A stretch of 63,166 nucleotides of DNA, from contig CAJNCW010000008.1 in assembly GCA_905221345.1 (NCBI GenBank), forward strand, positions 1 through 63,166, given 5' to 3'. Positions 45,427 to 56,100 of the stretch are shown here, one piece after another (within the stretch, counting starts at the first letter, position 1; the number at the start of each line of letters is the position of its first letter). The notes beneath the pieces are model-generated. The model was not told the DNA's origin. It saw only the letters and a list, made by a program, of their open reading frames with translations, and ran no database searches. A program made the position numbers and the translations under genes. This DNA is from a bacterium. GTDB lineage: Bacteria > Bacillota > Bacilli > Lactobacillales > Streptococcaceae.

Positions 45427-45455
45427 ATTCTATCAAAAAATAAGAGGTAAGTCAA
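45427..45455 (-). promoter_or_regulatory. tRNA-Arg promoter
   Basis: TTGACT (45450-45455) and extended TGATAGAAT (-10 at 45427-45432) with 17-nt spacing. Confidence 0.75.
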
Positions 45456-45459
45456 TCTT

Positions 45460-45939
45460 CTATTTATGATAAGGGGATCCCTGCTGAATGGTAAAAGCAC
45501 GATAAATTTGTTCAACAAGAACTAATCTCATTAACTGATGTGGCAAGGTCAAACGTCCAAAACTAACAGAGAGATTAGCACGATGCTTGACAACAGGGGA
45601 TAGTCCCAGACTCCCACCAATAATAAAGGTAAGGGTTGAATATCCCTTTATAGAAGCTTGTTCGAGTTGTTTACTGAATTCTTCTGAGGAGAAAATTTTT
45701 CCTTCAATTGCTAACACAACTACAAAATCTCTTTCTCCAATTTTAGAAAGAATTCGATTTCCCTCTATTTCTAATATTTTGTGATTTTCTGACTCACTTG
45801 CCTTATCTGGAGTTTTTTCATCGGCTAATTCAATAATTTCTACAGTAGCAAAACGAGAAATTCGTTTAGTATATTCAGCAATGCCATCTTTAAGATATTT
45901 TTCCTTCAGTTTTCCAACTGTTATAATTTTTATTTTCAT
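45460..45939 (-). CDS. rlmH: 23S rRNA pseudouridine1915 N3-methyltransferase
   Basis: A 159-aa SPOUT methyltransferase modifying pseudouridine 1915 of 23S rRNA in helix 69. The SAM knot is visible as [11 protein letters not shown] (about residues 104-114) and the C-terminal [18 protein letters not shown]. Length is exact. It lacks an SD: an extended -10 (TGTTAGAAT) lies 6 nt from the ATG, so the mRNA is probably leaderless. Divergent from htrA, with DnaA boxes between. Confidence 0.96.
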   Translation of the reverse strand: MKIKIITVGKLKEKYLKDGIAEYTKRISRFATVEIIELADEKTPDKASESENHKILEIEGNRILSKIGERDFVVVLAIEGKIFSSEEFSKQLEQASIKGYSTLTFIIGGSLGLSPVVKHRANLSVSFGRLTLPHQLMRLVLVEQIYRAFTIQQGSPYHK

Positions 45940-45945
45940 TCTTCT

Positions 45946-45954
45946 ATTCTAACA
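45946..45954 (-). promoter_or_regulatory. rlmH extended -10 promoter
   Basis: TGTTAGAAT on the minus strand, 6 nt from the ATG. It touches a DnaA-box-like 9-mer at 45954-45962. Confidence 0.65.
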
Positions 45955-46039
45955 TATCCACACTTCATTTCACATCTTATTCACAAAAAAATTATCTAGA
46001 AAAACAACTAGATTCACAGAATAACGTAAGTTATCCACA
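45954..46039. other. DnaA-box cluster between rlmH and htrA
   Basis: TTATCCACA is perfect at 46031-46039; single-mismatch versions are ATATCCACA (45954-45962) and TTATTCACA (45978-45986), all on the plus strand. This is a third cluster, about 2.3 kb from dnaA. Confidence 0.75.
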
Positions 46040-46059
46040 ACTTGTGTAAAACTTTTACC

Positions 46060-46092
46060 TTTAAGCTTGAATTAAGTTAATAGATTTATACT
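46060..46092 (+). promoter_or_regulatory. CiaR-binding repeat and -10 of htrA
   Basis: TTTAAG-N5-ATTAAG (46060-46076) matches the CiaR direct repeat (TTTAAG-N5-TTTAAG) with one change. TATACT (46087-46092) follows 10 nt later, the usual arrangement of CiaR-activated promoters. Confidence 0.85.
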
Positions 46093-46122
46093 TTAACCAA
46101 ATAAAAACAAACGGAGGCGTTT

Positions 46123-47313
46123 ATGAAACACTTACAAACATTTTACAAAAAAGGAGTTACCTTTCTTATCATCATTCTGATAGGATTTTTGAGTGGTGCC
46201 TTGGGAAGTTTTGTAACATTGCAGCTTTATCAGAAACAAGGAAGTCAAGCCACAAATAACACTACAAACACTGTTACTCAGACTTCCTACAAAAATGAAA
46301 ATGCAACAACTCAGGCCGTTAATAAGGTAAAAGATGCCGTTGTGTCGGTTATCACTTACTCAGCAAATCGGCAAAATAGTGTTTTTGGAAATGACGAAAC
46401 AGATACGGATACCGACTCTCAACAAGTGGCAAGTGAGGGATCTGGTGTTATTTACAAAAAGAATGGGAAAGATGCCTATCTTGTGACAAATACTCACGTT
46501 ATTAAAGGAGCCTCAAAGGTTGATATTCGTTTAGCAGACGGTACCAAAGTTCCTGGTGAAATTGTCGGTTCTGATACGTTCTCTGATATTGCTGTCGTGA
46601 AAATTTCTTCAGAAAAAGTCACAACCGTAGCAGAATTTGGGGATTCTAGCAAGCTAAATGTTGGTGAAACTGCAATCGCAATTGGTAGTCCTCTTGGCTC
46701 AGAATATGCTAATACAGTTACCCAAGGAATCATTTCAAGTCTCAATAGAAATGTTTCTCTAAAATCTCAAGACGGCCAAGCCATTTCAACAAAAGCTATT
46801 CAAACAGATACGGCCATTAACCCTGGTAACTCGGGTGGTCCACTTGTAAACATTCAAGGACAAGTTATCGGAATTACTTCAAGTAAAATTGCAAGTAATG
46901 GTGGAACCTCTGTCGAAGGTCTTGGATTTGCTATTCCATCAAATGATGCACAAAATATCATTAAACAGCTTGAAAGTGACGGTAAAGTAACTCGTCCTGC
47001 TCTCGGAATTCAAATGGTTAATTTGGCTAACATCGGAGCTAATGATCTTAGAAAGCTAAATATTCCAAGTAGCATGACTTCTGGTGTAGTGGTAAAATCT
47101 GTTCAAAGTAATATGCCTGCATCTGGTCACCTTGAAAAATACGATGTTATTACAAAAGTTGACGACAAGGAGATTTCTTCGTCAACAGATTTACAGAGTG
47201 CTCTTTACAATCATTCTATCGGAGACACCATTAAAATCACCTACTATCGAAATGGAAAAGAAGAGACCACAACTGTTAAGCTAGATAAAAGTACAAGTGA
47301 TTTAGAGTCTTAA
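46123..47313 (+). CDS. htrA: Serine protease HtrA
   Basis: A 396-aa membrane-anchored surface protease for quality control, which also degrades CSP in pneumococcus. One transmembrane anchor is at about 13-33. The trypsin-like domain has His125 (NTHVIKG), Asp155 (FSDIAVV) and Ser237 (NPGNSGGP). A PDZ domain covers about 290-385 ([13 protein letters not shown]). SD GGAGG. It shares the intergenic region with rlmH and is followed by parB after 57 nt. Confidence 0.97.
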   Translation: MKHLQTFYKKGVTFLIIILIGFLSGALGSFVTLQLYQKQGSQATNNTTNTVTQTSYKNENATTQAVNKVKDAVVSVITYSANRQNSVFGNDETDTDTDSQQVASEGSGVIYKKNGKDAYLVTNTHVIKGASKVDIRLADGTKVPGEIVGSDTFSDIAVVKISSEKVTTVAEFGDSSKLNVGETAIAIGSPLGSEYANTVTQGIISSLNRNVSLKSQDGQAISTKAIQTDTAINPGNSGGPLVNIQGQVIGITSSKIASNGGTSVEGLGFAIPSNDAQNIIKQLESDGKVTRPALGIQMVNLANIGANDLRKLNIPSSMTSGVVVKSVQSNMPASGHLEKYDVITKVDDKEISSSTDLQSALYNHSIGDTIKITYYRNGKEETTTVKLDKSTSDLES

Positions 47314-47370
47314 TTGACATCATTGTAAAGAAAACTTTACAGAAAGTAAAAGATATGTTAGTGTAGAATC

Positions 47371-48129
47371 ATGGAAAAATTTGAAATGATTTCTATCTCA
47401 GAAATACAAAAAAATCCCTATCAACCTCGAAAAGAATTTGATGCAGATAAACTAAGGGAATTGGCCAAATCAATCAAAGAAAATGGGCTTATCCAACCCA
47501 TCATTGTTCGTCAATCTCCTGTAATCGGTTATGAAATCCTTGCAGGAGAGAGACGATATCGAGCTTCTCTTTTGGCTGGTCTGACCTCTATTCCAGCCGT
47601 TGTGAAACACCTCTCAGATCAGGAAATGATAATTCAATCGATCATTGAAAATTTGCAGAGAGAAAATTTGAATCCAGTTGAGGAAGCACGCGCCTACGAA
47701 TCTTTAGTAGAAAAAGGATTTACTCATACTGAGATAGCCGACAAAATGGGAAAATCTCGTCCTTATATCACTAATTTTATTCGTTTACTTTCCCTACCAG
47801 AGTATATCTTATCGGAAGTCGAAAATGGAAAACTTTCTCAAGCACATGCACGTTCACTAGTAGGTTTGGATAAAGAGCAGCAAGAGTATTTCTTCCAACT
47901 AATCAAAAATGAAGACATCTCTGTGAGAAAGTTAGAAGCACTACTGACAGAGAAAAAACAAAAGAAGCAGAAAAAAAGTGATTCTTTCATCAAATATGAG
48001 GAAGATAAATTAAAAAAACAACTTGGATTGAATGTAGAAATTAAACTTTCTAAAAAAGATACTGGAAAAATCATTATTTCTTTTTCAAATCAAGAAGAAT
48101 ATGACAGAATTATCAACAGCCTGAAATAA
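47371..48129 (+). CDS. parB: Chromosome-partition protein ParB (Spo0J)
   Basis: A 252-aa CTP-dependent clamp that loads at parS and recruits SMC. The N-terminal ParB domain (NPYQPRKEFD at about 14; GERRYRA CTPase/arginine motif at about 66) is followed by the HTH (HTEIADKMGKSRPYITNFIRLL, about 118-140) and a lysine-rich linker. A dimerisation domain covers the last 45 residues. No parA is present, normal for streptococci. The ATG lacks a clear SD; a second Met at residue 6 is an alternative. Last gene before oriC. Confidence 0.96.
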   Translation: MEKFEMISISEIQKNPYQPRKEFDADKLRELAKSIKENGLIQPIIVRQSPVIGYEILAGERRYRASLLAGLTSIPAVVKHLSDQEMIIQSIIENLQRENLNPVEEARAYESLVEKGFTHTEIADKMGKSRPYITNFIRLLSLPEYILSEVENGKLSQAHARSLVGLDKEQQEYFFQLIKNEDISVRKLEALLTEKKQKKQKKSDSFIKYEEDKLKKQLGLNVEIKLSKKDTGKIIISFSNQEEYDRIINSLK

Positions 48130-48160
48130 GGCTGTTCTTTTATTTTCTTAACCCACAAGC

Positions 48161-48276
48161 TTATCCACTAATTTTTTTAGCAAAAATCCTAATAAAATAA
48201 GGTATTTTTTATTTATCCCCAACCTGTGGATAAGAATCATTAACATTGTGGATTCTTTTCCACAAGTTGTGGAAAA
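48161..48276. other. oriC: oriC: DnaA-box cluster upstream of dnaA
   Basis: DnaA-box-like 9-mers: TTATCCACT (48161-48169), TTATCCCCA (48213-48221), TGTGGATAA (48225-48233, perfect, minus), TGTGGATTC (48247-48255), TTTTCCACA (48256-48264) and TGTGGAAAA (48268-48276). A very AT-rich 40-nt stretch (48170-48212) lies among them. This is the incA-like part of a bipartite Firmicute origin. Confidence 0.9.
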
Positions 48277-48289
48277 TTCTCACTATCTA

Positions 48290-48298
48290 TGGTAAAAT
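48290..48298 (+). promoter_or_regulatory. dnaA promoter (extended -10)
   Basis: TGGTAAAAT is 47 nt before the dnaA start. DnaA boxes occupy the region immediately upstream, consistent with autoregulation. Confidence 0.65.
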
Positions 48299-48345
48299 AA
48301 ATTTAGCACTAAACTACTAAAATCAGAGTAAAGGAGGAAAAATAG

Positions 48346-49707
48346 TTGGAAGAAAAGCAATTTTGGAATCGAATTTTAGAATTTGCTCAAGAAAGATTGA
48401 CACGATCTATGTATGATTTCTATGCCACACCTGCAGAGCTTGTTAAAGTAGAAGATAATACAGCAACTATATTTTTACCGAGACCAGAGATGGAAATGGT
48501 GTGGGAAAAGCAATTAAAAGATATCATTGTTGCAGCTGGTTTTGAAATTTATGATTCTGAAATCAAACCTCACTATATTTTCACTAAACCTCAAAGTACT
48601 GAGACTGCTCAAGTAAGTGATACTGATAGTATTTCCACTTACGACTACACACCTGTATTGCCAACTATTCCCTATTCTGAGACAGGATTGAAGGAAAAAT
48701 ATACCTTTGATAACTTTATTCAAGGTGATGGGAATGTTTGGGCAGTGTCAGCTGCTCTAGCTGTATCAGAAGATTTAGCTCTGACCTACAATCCTCTTTT
48801 TATCTATGGAGGACCTGGTCTTGGAAAGACTCATCTGCTCAATGCGATTGGAAATGAGATTCTGAAAAATATTCCTGATGCGCGTGTTAAGTACATTCCT
48901 GCTGAAAGTTTTATCAACGACTTTCTTGAACACCTAAGACTTGGGGAAATGGAGAAATTCAAAAAGACTTACCGTAGCCTTGATCTCTTACTGATTGATG
49001 ATATCCAATCTCTCAGCGGTAAAAAAGTTGCAACTCAAGAAGAATTTTTCAACACCTTCAATGCTCTTCATAGCAATCAAAAACAAATCGTTCTGACTAG
49101 TGACCGAAGTCCTAAACATTTAGAAGGCCTTGAGGAAAGGCTTGTCACGCGCTTTAGCTGGGGCTTAACTCAAAATATCACACCACCCGACTTTGAAACA
49201 CGTATTGCCATTCTTCAGAGTAAAACGGAACATTTGGACTATAATTTTCAAAGCGATACACTAGAATACCTAGCAGGTCAATTCGATTCAAATGTTCGAG
49301 AACTTGAAGGAGCGATCAACGATATCACTTTAATTGCCAGAGTGAAGAAGATTAAGGATATCACCATTGATATTGCGGCAGAAGCTATTAGAGCGCGCAA
49401 GCAAGATGTTAGCCAAATGTTAGTCATTCCAATTGAAAAAATACAAACCGAGGTGGGAAATTTTTATGGAGTGAGTGTCAAAGAAATGAAGGGTACAAGA
49501 CGAGTTCAAAACATCGTTTTAGCCCGCCAAGTGGCCATGTATCTAGCTAGGGAGCTGACAGATAATAGCCTTCCAAAAATCGGAAAAGAATTTGGAGGAA
49601 AGGATCACACCACCGTTATTCATGCCCATGCTAAAATTAAATCCTTGATTGACGAAGAAGATAATTTACGTTTAGAAATCGAAACAATCAAAAAGAAAAT
49701 TAAGTAG
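48346..49707 (+). CDS. dnaA: Replication initiator DnaA
   Basis: A 453-aa initiator. Domain I covers about 1-80 and a short domain II follows. The AAA+ domain has Walker A GGPGLGKT (155-162), Walker B LLLIDDIQ and sensor motif LTSDR. The C-terminal duplex-binding domain has [11 protein letters not shown]. The start is TTG, chosen because AAGGAGG lies 9 nt upstream and the family N-terminus EKQFWNRI follows; no ATG occurs there. It is flanked on both sides by DnaA boxes. Confidence 0.98.
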   Translation: MEEKQFWNRILEFAQERLTRSMYDFYATPAELVKVEDNTATIFLPRPEMEMVWEKQLKDIIVAAGFEIYDSEIKPHYIFTKPQSTETAQVSDTDSISTYDYTPVLPTIPYSETGLKEKYTFDNFIQGDGNVWAVSAALAVSEDLALTYNPLFIYGGPGLGKTHLLNAIGNEILKNIPDARVKYIPAESFINDFLEHLRLGEMEKFKKTYRSLDLLLIDDIQSLSGKKVATQEEFFNTFNALHSNQKQIVLTSDRSPKHLEGLEERLVTRFSWGLTQNITPPDFETRIAILQSKTEHLDYNFQSDTLEYLAGQFDSNVRELEGAINDITLIARVKKIKDITIDIAAEAIRARKQDVSQMLVIPIEKIQTEVGNFYGVSVKEMKGTRRVQNIVLARQVAMYLARELTDNSLPKIGKEFGGKDHTTVIHAHAKIKSLIDEEDNLRLEIETIKKKIK

Positions 49708-49709
49708 CT

Positions 49710-49802
49710 TGTGGATAAGTTTTCCTTTTCTATCTTTTTTATCCACATTTTTTAAACAAGCTAAAAAGCTTGAGCTCACTAAATAGAAATCAGTTTTCCA
49801 CA
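49710..49802. other. oriC: oriC: DnaA boxes between dnaA and dnaN
   Basis: TGTGGATAA (49710-49718, perfect, minus), TTATCCACA (49739-49747, perfect) and TTTTCCACA (49794-49802). With the upstream cluster this makes a bipartite origin; unwinding is expected in the AT-rich part here (49803-49865) or nearby. Confidence 0.88.
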
Positions 49803-49865
49803 GAATTCACACACTCTATTATTTCTATTATCCTTCTAATACTAAAAATAAATAAAGGAGAATCC

Positions 49866-51002
49866 ATGATCCATTTTTCAATTAACAAAAATTTATTTCT
49901 ACAAGCTCTAAATACCACAAAACGAGCAATTAGTTCAAAAAATGCCATTCCAATTTTATCAACCATTAAAATTGATGTTACCAATGAAGGAATTACTTTA
50001 ATTGGATCAAACGGTCAAATTTCTATTGAAAATTTCATTTCTCAAAAGAATGAAGATGCAGGTCTTTTGATTACTTCCTTAGGTTCGATTCTTCTTGAAG
50101 CTTCTTTCTTTATCAATGTTGTATCTAGTCTTCCAGACGTAACGCTTGATTTCAAAGAGATTGAACAAAAACAAATTGTCTTAACTAGTGGCAAATCAGA
50201 AATCACTCTAAAAGGAAAAGATAGCGAACAATATCCACGAATCCAAGAAATTTCAGCAAGTACTCCTTTGGTTCTTGAAACAAAATTACTCAAGAAAATT
50301 ATCAATGAAACAGCTTTTGCTGCAAGTACGCAGGAAAGTCGTCCAATCTTAACAGGTGTCCACTTCGTATTGAGCCAACACAAGGAACTAAAAACAGTTG
50401 CGACAGACTCACACCGCCTTAGCCAGAAGAAATTGACTCTTGAAAAAAATGGAGATGATTTCGATGTGGTGGTTCCTAGTCGCTCTCTGCGTGAATTTTC
50501 AGCGGTATTTACAGATGATATTGAAACAGTGGAGATTTTCTTTGCCAATAATCAAATCCTCTTTAGAAGCGAAAATATTAGCTTCTACACTCGTCTACTA
50601 GAAGGAAACTATCCTGATACAGATCGTTTGATTCCAACAGACTTTAACACTACAATTACTTTTGATGTGGTAAACTTGCGTCAGTCAATGGAGCGTGCTC
50701 GTCTTTTATCAAGTGCGACTCAAAATGGTACTGTGAAGCTTGAAATTAAAGGTAGAGTTGTTAGTGCCCATGTTCACTCTCCAGAAGTTGGTAAAGTAAA
50801 CGAAGAAATCGATACGGAGCAGGTGACTGGGGATGATTTGACTATTAGTTTCAACCCAACTTACTTGATTGATTCACTTAAGGCTTTAAATAGCGAAAAG
50901 GTAACTATTAGCTTTATCTCAGCTGTTCGTCCATTTACTCTTGTGCCAGCAGATACTGACGAAGACTTCATGCAGCTCATTACACCAGTTCGTACAAATT
51001 AA
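49866..51002 (+). CDS. dnaN: DNA polymerase III sliding clamp (beta)
   Basis: A 378-aa clamp with three repeated domains. The start MIHFSINKN was selected with AAAGGAG 7 nt upstream; an in-frame ATG 32 codons earlier lies in the DnaA-box region and adds non-family sequence. GSNGQISIE and the conserved ATDSHRLSQKK (about residues 180-190) and the C-terminal LITPVRT fit the family. Confidence 0.97.
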   Translation: MIHFSINKNLFLQALNTTKRAISSKNAIPILSTIKIDVTNEGITLIGSNGQISIENFISQKNEDAGLLITSLGSILLEASFFINVVSSLPDVTLDFKEIEQKQIVLTSGKSEITLKGKDSEQYPRIQEISASTPLVLETKLLKKIINETAFAASTQESRPILTGVHFVLSQHKELKTVATDSHRLSQKKLTLEKNGDDFDVVVPSRSLREFSAVFTDDIETVEIFFANNQILFRSENISFYTRLLEGNYPDTDRLIPTDFNTTITFDVVNLRQSMERARLLSSATQNGTVKLEIKGRVVSAHVHSPEVGKVNEEIDTEQVTGDDLTISFNPTYLIDSLKALNSEKVTISFISAVRPFTLVPADTDEDFMQLITPVRTN

Positions 51003-51007
51003 GTGAA

Positions 51008-51034
51008 AGAGGTTGAGCCTGGCTCACCTCTTTT
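51008..51034 (+). terminator. dnaN terminator
   Basis: AGAGGTTGAGCC / GGCTCACCTCT hairpin (one mismatch) with TTTT, 7 nt after dnaN. The T run borders the next promoter. Confidence 0.75.
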
Positions 51035-51035
51035 A

Positions 51036-51044
51036 TGATATAAT
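51036..51044 (+). promoter_or_regulatory. Extended -10 promoter of the DUF951 gene
   Basis: TGATATAAT is 22 nt before the start codon, directly following the dnaN terminator. Confidence 0.65.
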
Positions 51045-51066
51045 CGAAAAAGAAAAGGAGAGTAGT

Positions 51067-51261
51067 ATGTATCAAGTTGGAAATTTTGTTGAGATGAAAA
51101 AGCCACATGCTTGTACAATCAAGTCAACAGGAAAAAAAGCCAATCGTTGGGAAATCACACGTGTAGGGGCAGATATCAAAATCAAATGCAGTAATTGCGA
51201 CCACCTTGTCATGATGAGTCGCTATGATTTTGAACGAAAAATGAACAAGATTATTGACTAA
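51067..51261 (+). CDS. DUF951 family protein
   Basis: A 64-aa protein. YQVGNFVEMKKPHACTI, the NRWEI patch, and the CxxC pair C50/C53-like (IKCSNCDH) plus the upstream Cys suggest a small zinc-binding beta protein. The family lies between dnaN and ychF in many Firmicutes; function unknown. The start was set at the Met 7 nt after AAAGGAG; a longer reading would run into the promoter. Confidence 0.88.
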   Translation: MYQVGNFVEMKKPHACTIKSTGKKANRWEITRVGADIKIKCSNCDHLVMMSRYDFERKMNKIID

Positions 51262-51300
51262 GAACCCTTAGATAGAGAGTTAGCAAGTTTTCCCTTTTTG

Positions 51301-51309
51301 TGTTATAAT
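51301..51309 (+). promoter_or_regulatory. Extended -10 promoter of ychF
   Basis: TGTTATAAT, 36 nt before the ychF start. Confidence 0.65.
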
Positions 51310-51345
51310 GTTAGGGATTGAAATGAGAACGGAGAATGAGAAACT

Positions 51346-52461
51346 ATGGCTTTAACAGCAGGTATCGTTGGTTTGCCAAACGTTGGTAAATCAACCCTTT
51401 TTAATGCAATTACAAAAGCAGGAGCAGAGGCGGCAAACTACCCATTTGCGACTATTGATCCAAACGTTGGGATGGTGGAAGTTCCAGATGAACGCCTACA
51501 AAAACTAACGGAAATGATTACACCTAAAAAGACAGTCCCAACAACATTTGAATTTACAGATATTGCAGGGATTGTAAAAGGAGCATCAAAAGGAGAAGGG
51601 CTAGGAAATAAATTCTTGGCTAACATCCGTGAAGTAGATGCGATTGTTCATGTTGTGCGTGCATTTGATGATGAAAATGTTATGCGTGAGCAAGGACGTG
51701 AAGACGCCTTTGTGGATCCACTTGCAGATATTGATACCATTAACTTGGAGTTGATTCTTGCTGACCTAGAGTCAGTAAATAAACGCTATGCGCGTGTAGA
51801 AAAGATGGCGCGTACGCAAAAAGATAAGGAATCAGTTGCAGAGTTTAACGTTCTTCAAAAGATTAAACCTGTTCTTGAAGATGGAAAATCAGCACGTACC
51901 ATTGAATTTACAGATGAAGAACAAAAGGTTGTCAAAGGTCTCTTCCTTTTGACCACTAAACCAGTTCTTTATGTTGCTAATGTGGATGAGGATGTGGTTT
52001 CAGATCCAGATTCTATCGACTATGTTAAAAAAATTCGAGAATTTGCAGCGACAGAAAATGCTGAAGTAGTAGTTATTTCTGCGCGTGCTGAGGAAGAAAT
52101 TTCTGAGTTAGACGATGAAGACAAGCAAGAGTTTCTTGAAGCACTTGGTTTGACTGAATCAGGCGTTGACAAGTTGACTCGTGCAGCTTACCACTTACTT
52201 GGACTTGGAACTTACTTCACAGCTGGTGAAAAAGAAGTTCGTGCTTGGACCTTTAAGCGTGGGATGAAGGCTCCTCAAGCAGCTGGTATTATCCACTCAG
52301 ACTTTGAAAAAGGTTTTATTCGTGCAGTAACCATGTCATATGAGGATCTAGTGAAATATGGATCTGAAAAGGCTGTAAAAGAAGCTGGACGCTTGCGTGA
52401 AGAAGGAAAAGAATATATCGTTCAAGATGGCGATATCATGGAATTCCGCTTTAATGTCTAA
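51346..52461 (+). CDS. ychF: Redox-regulated ATPase YchF
   Basis: A 371-aa Obg-related P-loop protein preferring ATP. G1 is GLPNVGKST (about residues 8-16) and G3 [16 protein letters not shown]. The G4 slot lacks the canonical NKxD (VANVDEDV), consistent with ATP preference. A helical region and TGS domain end it. It binds ribosomes; role in stress response. Confidence 0.97.
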   Translation: MALTAGIVGLPNVGKSTLFNAITKAGAEAANYPFATIDPNVGMVEVPDERLQKLTEMITPKKTVPTTFEFTDIAGIVKGASKGEGLGNKFLANIREVDAIVHVVRAFDDENVMREQGREDAFVDPLADIDTINLELILADLESVNKRYARVEKMARTQKDKESVAEFNVLQKIKPVLEDGKSARTIEFTDEEQKVVKGLFLLTTKPVLYVANVDEDVVSDPDSIDYVKKIREFAATENAEVVVISARAEEEISELDDEDKQEFLEALGLTESGVDKLTRAAYHLLGLGTYFTAGEKEVRAWTFKRGMKAPQAAGIIHSDFEKGFIRAVTMSYEDLVKYGSEKAVKEAGRLREEGKEYIVQDGDIMEFRFNV

Positions 52462-52487
52462 TAACATTTAACAAATAGTGTCAATTA

Positions 52488-52515
52488 GGTTGGAAAAAAA
52501 TTCCAACCCTTTTGG
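52488..52515 (+). terminator. ychF terminator or attenuator before pth
   Basis: GGTTGGAA / TTCCAACC stem with AAAAA loop and CTTTTGGCTTTT tail. It lies 20 nt before pth and the U tract is weak, so read-through into pth is likely. Confidence 0.6.
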
Positions 52516-52534
52516 CTTTTGAAAGGAAAAATAA

Positions 52535-53104
52535 ATGACCAAATTACTTGTTGGATTAGGAAATCCAGGAGATAAATATTTTGAAACCAAGCACAATGTT
52601 GGCTTTATGTTGATTGACCAACTAGCTAAAAAACAAAATGTTACCTTTACACATGACAAGATATTTCAAGCTGACCTAGCATCTTTTTTCTTCAATGGAG
52701 AAAAAATTTATCTCGTCAAACCAACAACATTTATGAATGAAAGTGGAAAAGCAGTTCATGCTTTATTGACTTACTATGGTTTGGATATTGAAGATTTACT
52801 CGTTATTTACGACGACCTTGACATGGAAGTCGGAAAAATTCGTTTAAGAGCAAAGGGCTCAGCAGGTGGGCATAATGGTATCAAGTCTATTATTCAACAT
52901 ATAGGGACTCAGGTATTTAACCGTGTTAAAATAGGTATTGGAAGACCTAAAAAAGGCATGTCGGTTGTTCATCATGTTTTAAGTAAGTTTGATCAGGATG
53001 ACTATGTGGGTATTTTACAGTCTATTGACAAGGTTGACGATGCTGTAAACTACTGTTTGCAAGAGAAAAACTTTGAGAAAACAATGCAGAGGTATAACGG
53101 CTAA
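52535..53104 (+). CDS. pth: Peptidyl-tRNA hydrolase
   Basis: A 189-aa enzyme freeing tRNA from drop-off peptidyl-t[21 protein letters not shown] (catalytic His in KHNVG at about residue 21), TFMNESG and [23 protein letters not shown] are diagnostic. Its stop adjoins the mfd start directly, so mfd is probably translated by coupling. Confidence 0.97.
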   Translation: MTKLLVGLGNPGDKYFETKHNVGFMLIDQLAKKQNVTFTHDKIFQADLASFFFNGEKIYLVKPTTFMNESGKAVHALLTYYGLDIEDLLVIYDDLDMEVGKIRLRAKGSAGGHNGIKSIIQHIGTQVFNRVKIGIGRPKKGMSVVHHVLSKFDQDDYVGILQSIDKVDDAVNYCLQEKNFEKTMQRYNG

Positions 53105-56100
53105 ATGGTGACTTTATTAGATTTATTCTCAGAAAATGATCAGATAAAAAAATGGCATCAAAATCTGACAGATAAAAAAAGACAACTACTACTAGGTTTA
53201 TCAACGTCTACTAAGGCTCTTGCAATTGCAAGTAGTCTAGAAAAAGAAAATAAGATTGTGTTACTGACTTCAACTTATGGAGAAGCAGAGCGAATTATCA
53301 GTGATCTTCTTTCTCTCTTAGGAGAGGAAGTTATCTATCCTTTTTTGGTAGATGACTCTCCTATGGTAGAGTTTTTGATGTCTTCGCAAGAAAAAATCAT
53401 TTCGCGAGTTGAAGCCTTGCGTTTTTTAACTGATTCATCTAAGAAAGGGATTTTAGTTTGTAATATCGCAGCAAGTCGATTGATTTTACCCTCTCCGACT
53501 AGATTTAAAGAAAGTATTATAAAAATTGCAGTCGGTGAAGAATATGACCAACATGACCTTCTTCACAAATTAAAGGAAATTGGATATCGAAAAGTTAGTC
53601 AAGTACAGACTCAAGGGGAGTTTAGTATTCGAGGAGATATTTTAGATATTTTTGAGATGTCTCAGTTAGAACCTTTCCGAATTGAGTTTTTTGGGGATGA
53701 AGTAGATGGAATTCGGACTTTTGAAGTAGAAACACAATTATCAAAAGAAAATCAAACAGAACTCACTATCTTTCCAGCTAGTGATATGCTTTTGAGGGAA
53801 GAGGACTATCTACGAGGTCAGTCAGCTTTAGAAAAGCAAATTTCAAAGACCTTATCACCAATTTTAAAATCATACTTGGAAGAGATTTTATCAAGTTTTC
53901 ATCAAAGACAAGTGCATTCAGATAGTCGAAAGTTTTTATCTTTATGTTACGATAAAACATGGACTATATTTGATTATATTGAAAAAGATACACCAGTATT
54001 CTTTGATGACTATCAAAAATTGATGAATCAGTATGAATCCTTTGAAAGAGAATTAGCGCAATACTTTACAGAAGATTTACAGAATGGTAAATCATTTTCT
54101 GAGATGCAGTATTTTGCAGATACAGAGCAAACCTATAAAAAACAAAGTCCAGTGACCTTTTTCTCTAATCTGCAAAAGGGTTTAGGAAATCTCAAGTTTG
54201 ATCACATTTATCAATTTAATCAATACCCTATGCAAGAATTTTTCAATCAGTTTTCTTTTCTTAAAGAAGAAATTGAGCGATACAAAAAAATGGACTACAC
54301 TATTATTTTGCAGTCTAGCAATTCAATGGGAAGTAAGACGTTGGAGGATGTTTTAGAGGAATATCAGATCAAATTGGATTCCAGAGATAAGTCAAGTATC
54401 TGTAAAGAATCTGTGAACTTGATTGAGGGTAATCTAAGACATGGTTTTCATTTTGTAGATGAAAAAATTCTCTTGATTACTGAACATGAGATTTTTCAAA
54501 AGAAATTAAAACGTCGTTTTCGAAGACAACATGCTTCAAACGCAGAGCGATTAAAAGATTATAATGAACTTGAAAAAGGGGACTACGTTGTTCACCATAT
54601 CCATGGAATTGGTCAATATCTAGGAATTGAAACAATTGAAATCAAAGGGATTCACCGTGATTATGTCAGTGTTCAATATCAAAATGGGGATCAAATCTCC
54701 ATCCCAGTAGAGCAGATTCAGTTACTTTCCAAATATGTTTCAAGTGATGGGAAACCTCCAAAACTTAATAAATTAAATGATGGTCATTTCAAAAAGTCCA
54801 AGCAAAAAGTTAAGAACCAGGTAGAGGATATAGCTGACGATTTAATCAAACTCTATTCTGAACGCAGTCAGTTGAAAGGTTTTGCTTTCTCAGCTGATGA
54901 TGAAGAACAACATGCTTTTGATGATGCTTTTCCTTATGTTGAAACGGATGATCAACTTCGTAGTATTGAGGAAATCAAGAGAGATATGCAAGATTCTCAT
55001 CCCATGGATCGACTTCTGGTTGGGGATGTTGGTTTTGGGAAGACTGAAGTTGCAATGCGTGCAGCCTTTAAGGCGGTCAATGATCACAAACAGGTGGTCG
55101 TTCTAGTTCCAACGACGGTTTTAGCGCAACAGCACTATACGAATTTTAAGGAACGATTCCAAAATTTTGCTGTTAATATTGATGTGTTGAGTCGCTTTAG
55201 AAGTAAAAAAGAGCAGGCAGAGACACTTGAAAAATTAAAGAATGGTCAAGTCGATATTTTGATTGGAACGCATCGTGTTTTGTCAAAAGATGTTGTGTTT
55301 TCAGATTTGGGCTTGATGATTATTGATGAGGAACAACGATTTGGTGTCAAGCATAAGGAAACTTTGAAAGAACTGAAAAAACAAGTAGATGTTCTAACCT
55401 TGACAGCAACACCAATCCCTCGTACCCTTCATATGTCTATGCTGGGAATTCGAGATTTGTCTGTTATTGAAACTCCTCCAACTAATCGCTATCCTGTTCA
55501 AACCTATGTATTGGAGAAGAACGATAGTGTGATTCGTGATGCTGTCTTGCGTGAAATGGAGCGTGGAGGTCAAGTTTACTATCTTTACAACAAAGTTGAC
55601 ACGATTGACCAGAAGGTTTCAGAATTACAGGAGTTGATTCCAGAGGCTTCAATTGGTTATGTTCATGGGCAAATGAGTGAAATTCAATTGGAAAACACTT
55701 TATTGGACTTTATTGAAGGACAATATGATATTTTGGTGACAACTACCATTATTGAGACAGGAGTTGATATTCCAAACGCCAATACCTTATTTATTGAAAA
55801 TGCAGACCATATGGGCTTGTCAACCTTGTATCAATTAAGAGGAAGAGTTGGTCGTAGCAATCGTATTGCTTATGCTTATCTTATGTATCGCCCAGAAAAA
55901 TCAATCAGTGAAGTCTCTGAGAAGAGATTAGAAGCAATCAAAGGATTTACAGAATTGGGCTCAGGATTTAAGATTGCGATGCGAGATCTTTCTATTCGTG
56001 GAGCAGGAAATCTCTTGGGAAAATCCCAGTCTGGTTTCATTGATTCTGTTGGTTTTGAATTGTATTCACAGTTATTAGAGGAAGCTATTGCTAAACGTAG

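Noticed and set aside
47314..47370. Leaderless promoter at parB (TAGAAT next to the ATG)
   Set aside because: The box ends 1 nt before the ATG, so a transcript would start inside the gene; no convincing -35.
49770..49865. Extended dnaN start
   Set aside because: It would translate the DnaA-box region; the proper start has an SD and the family N-terminus.
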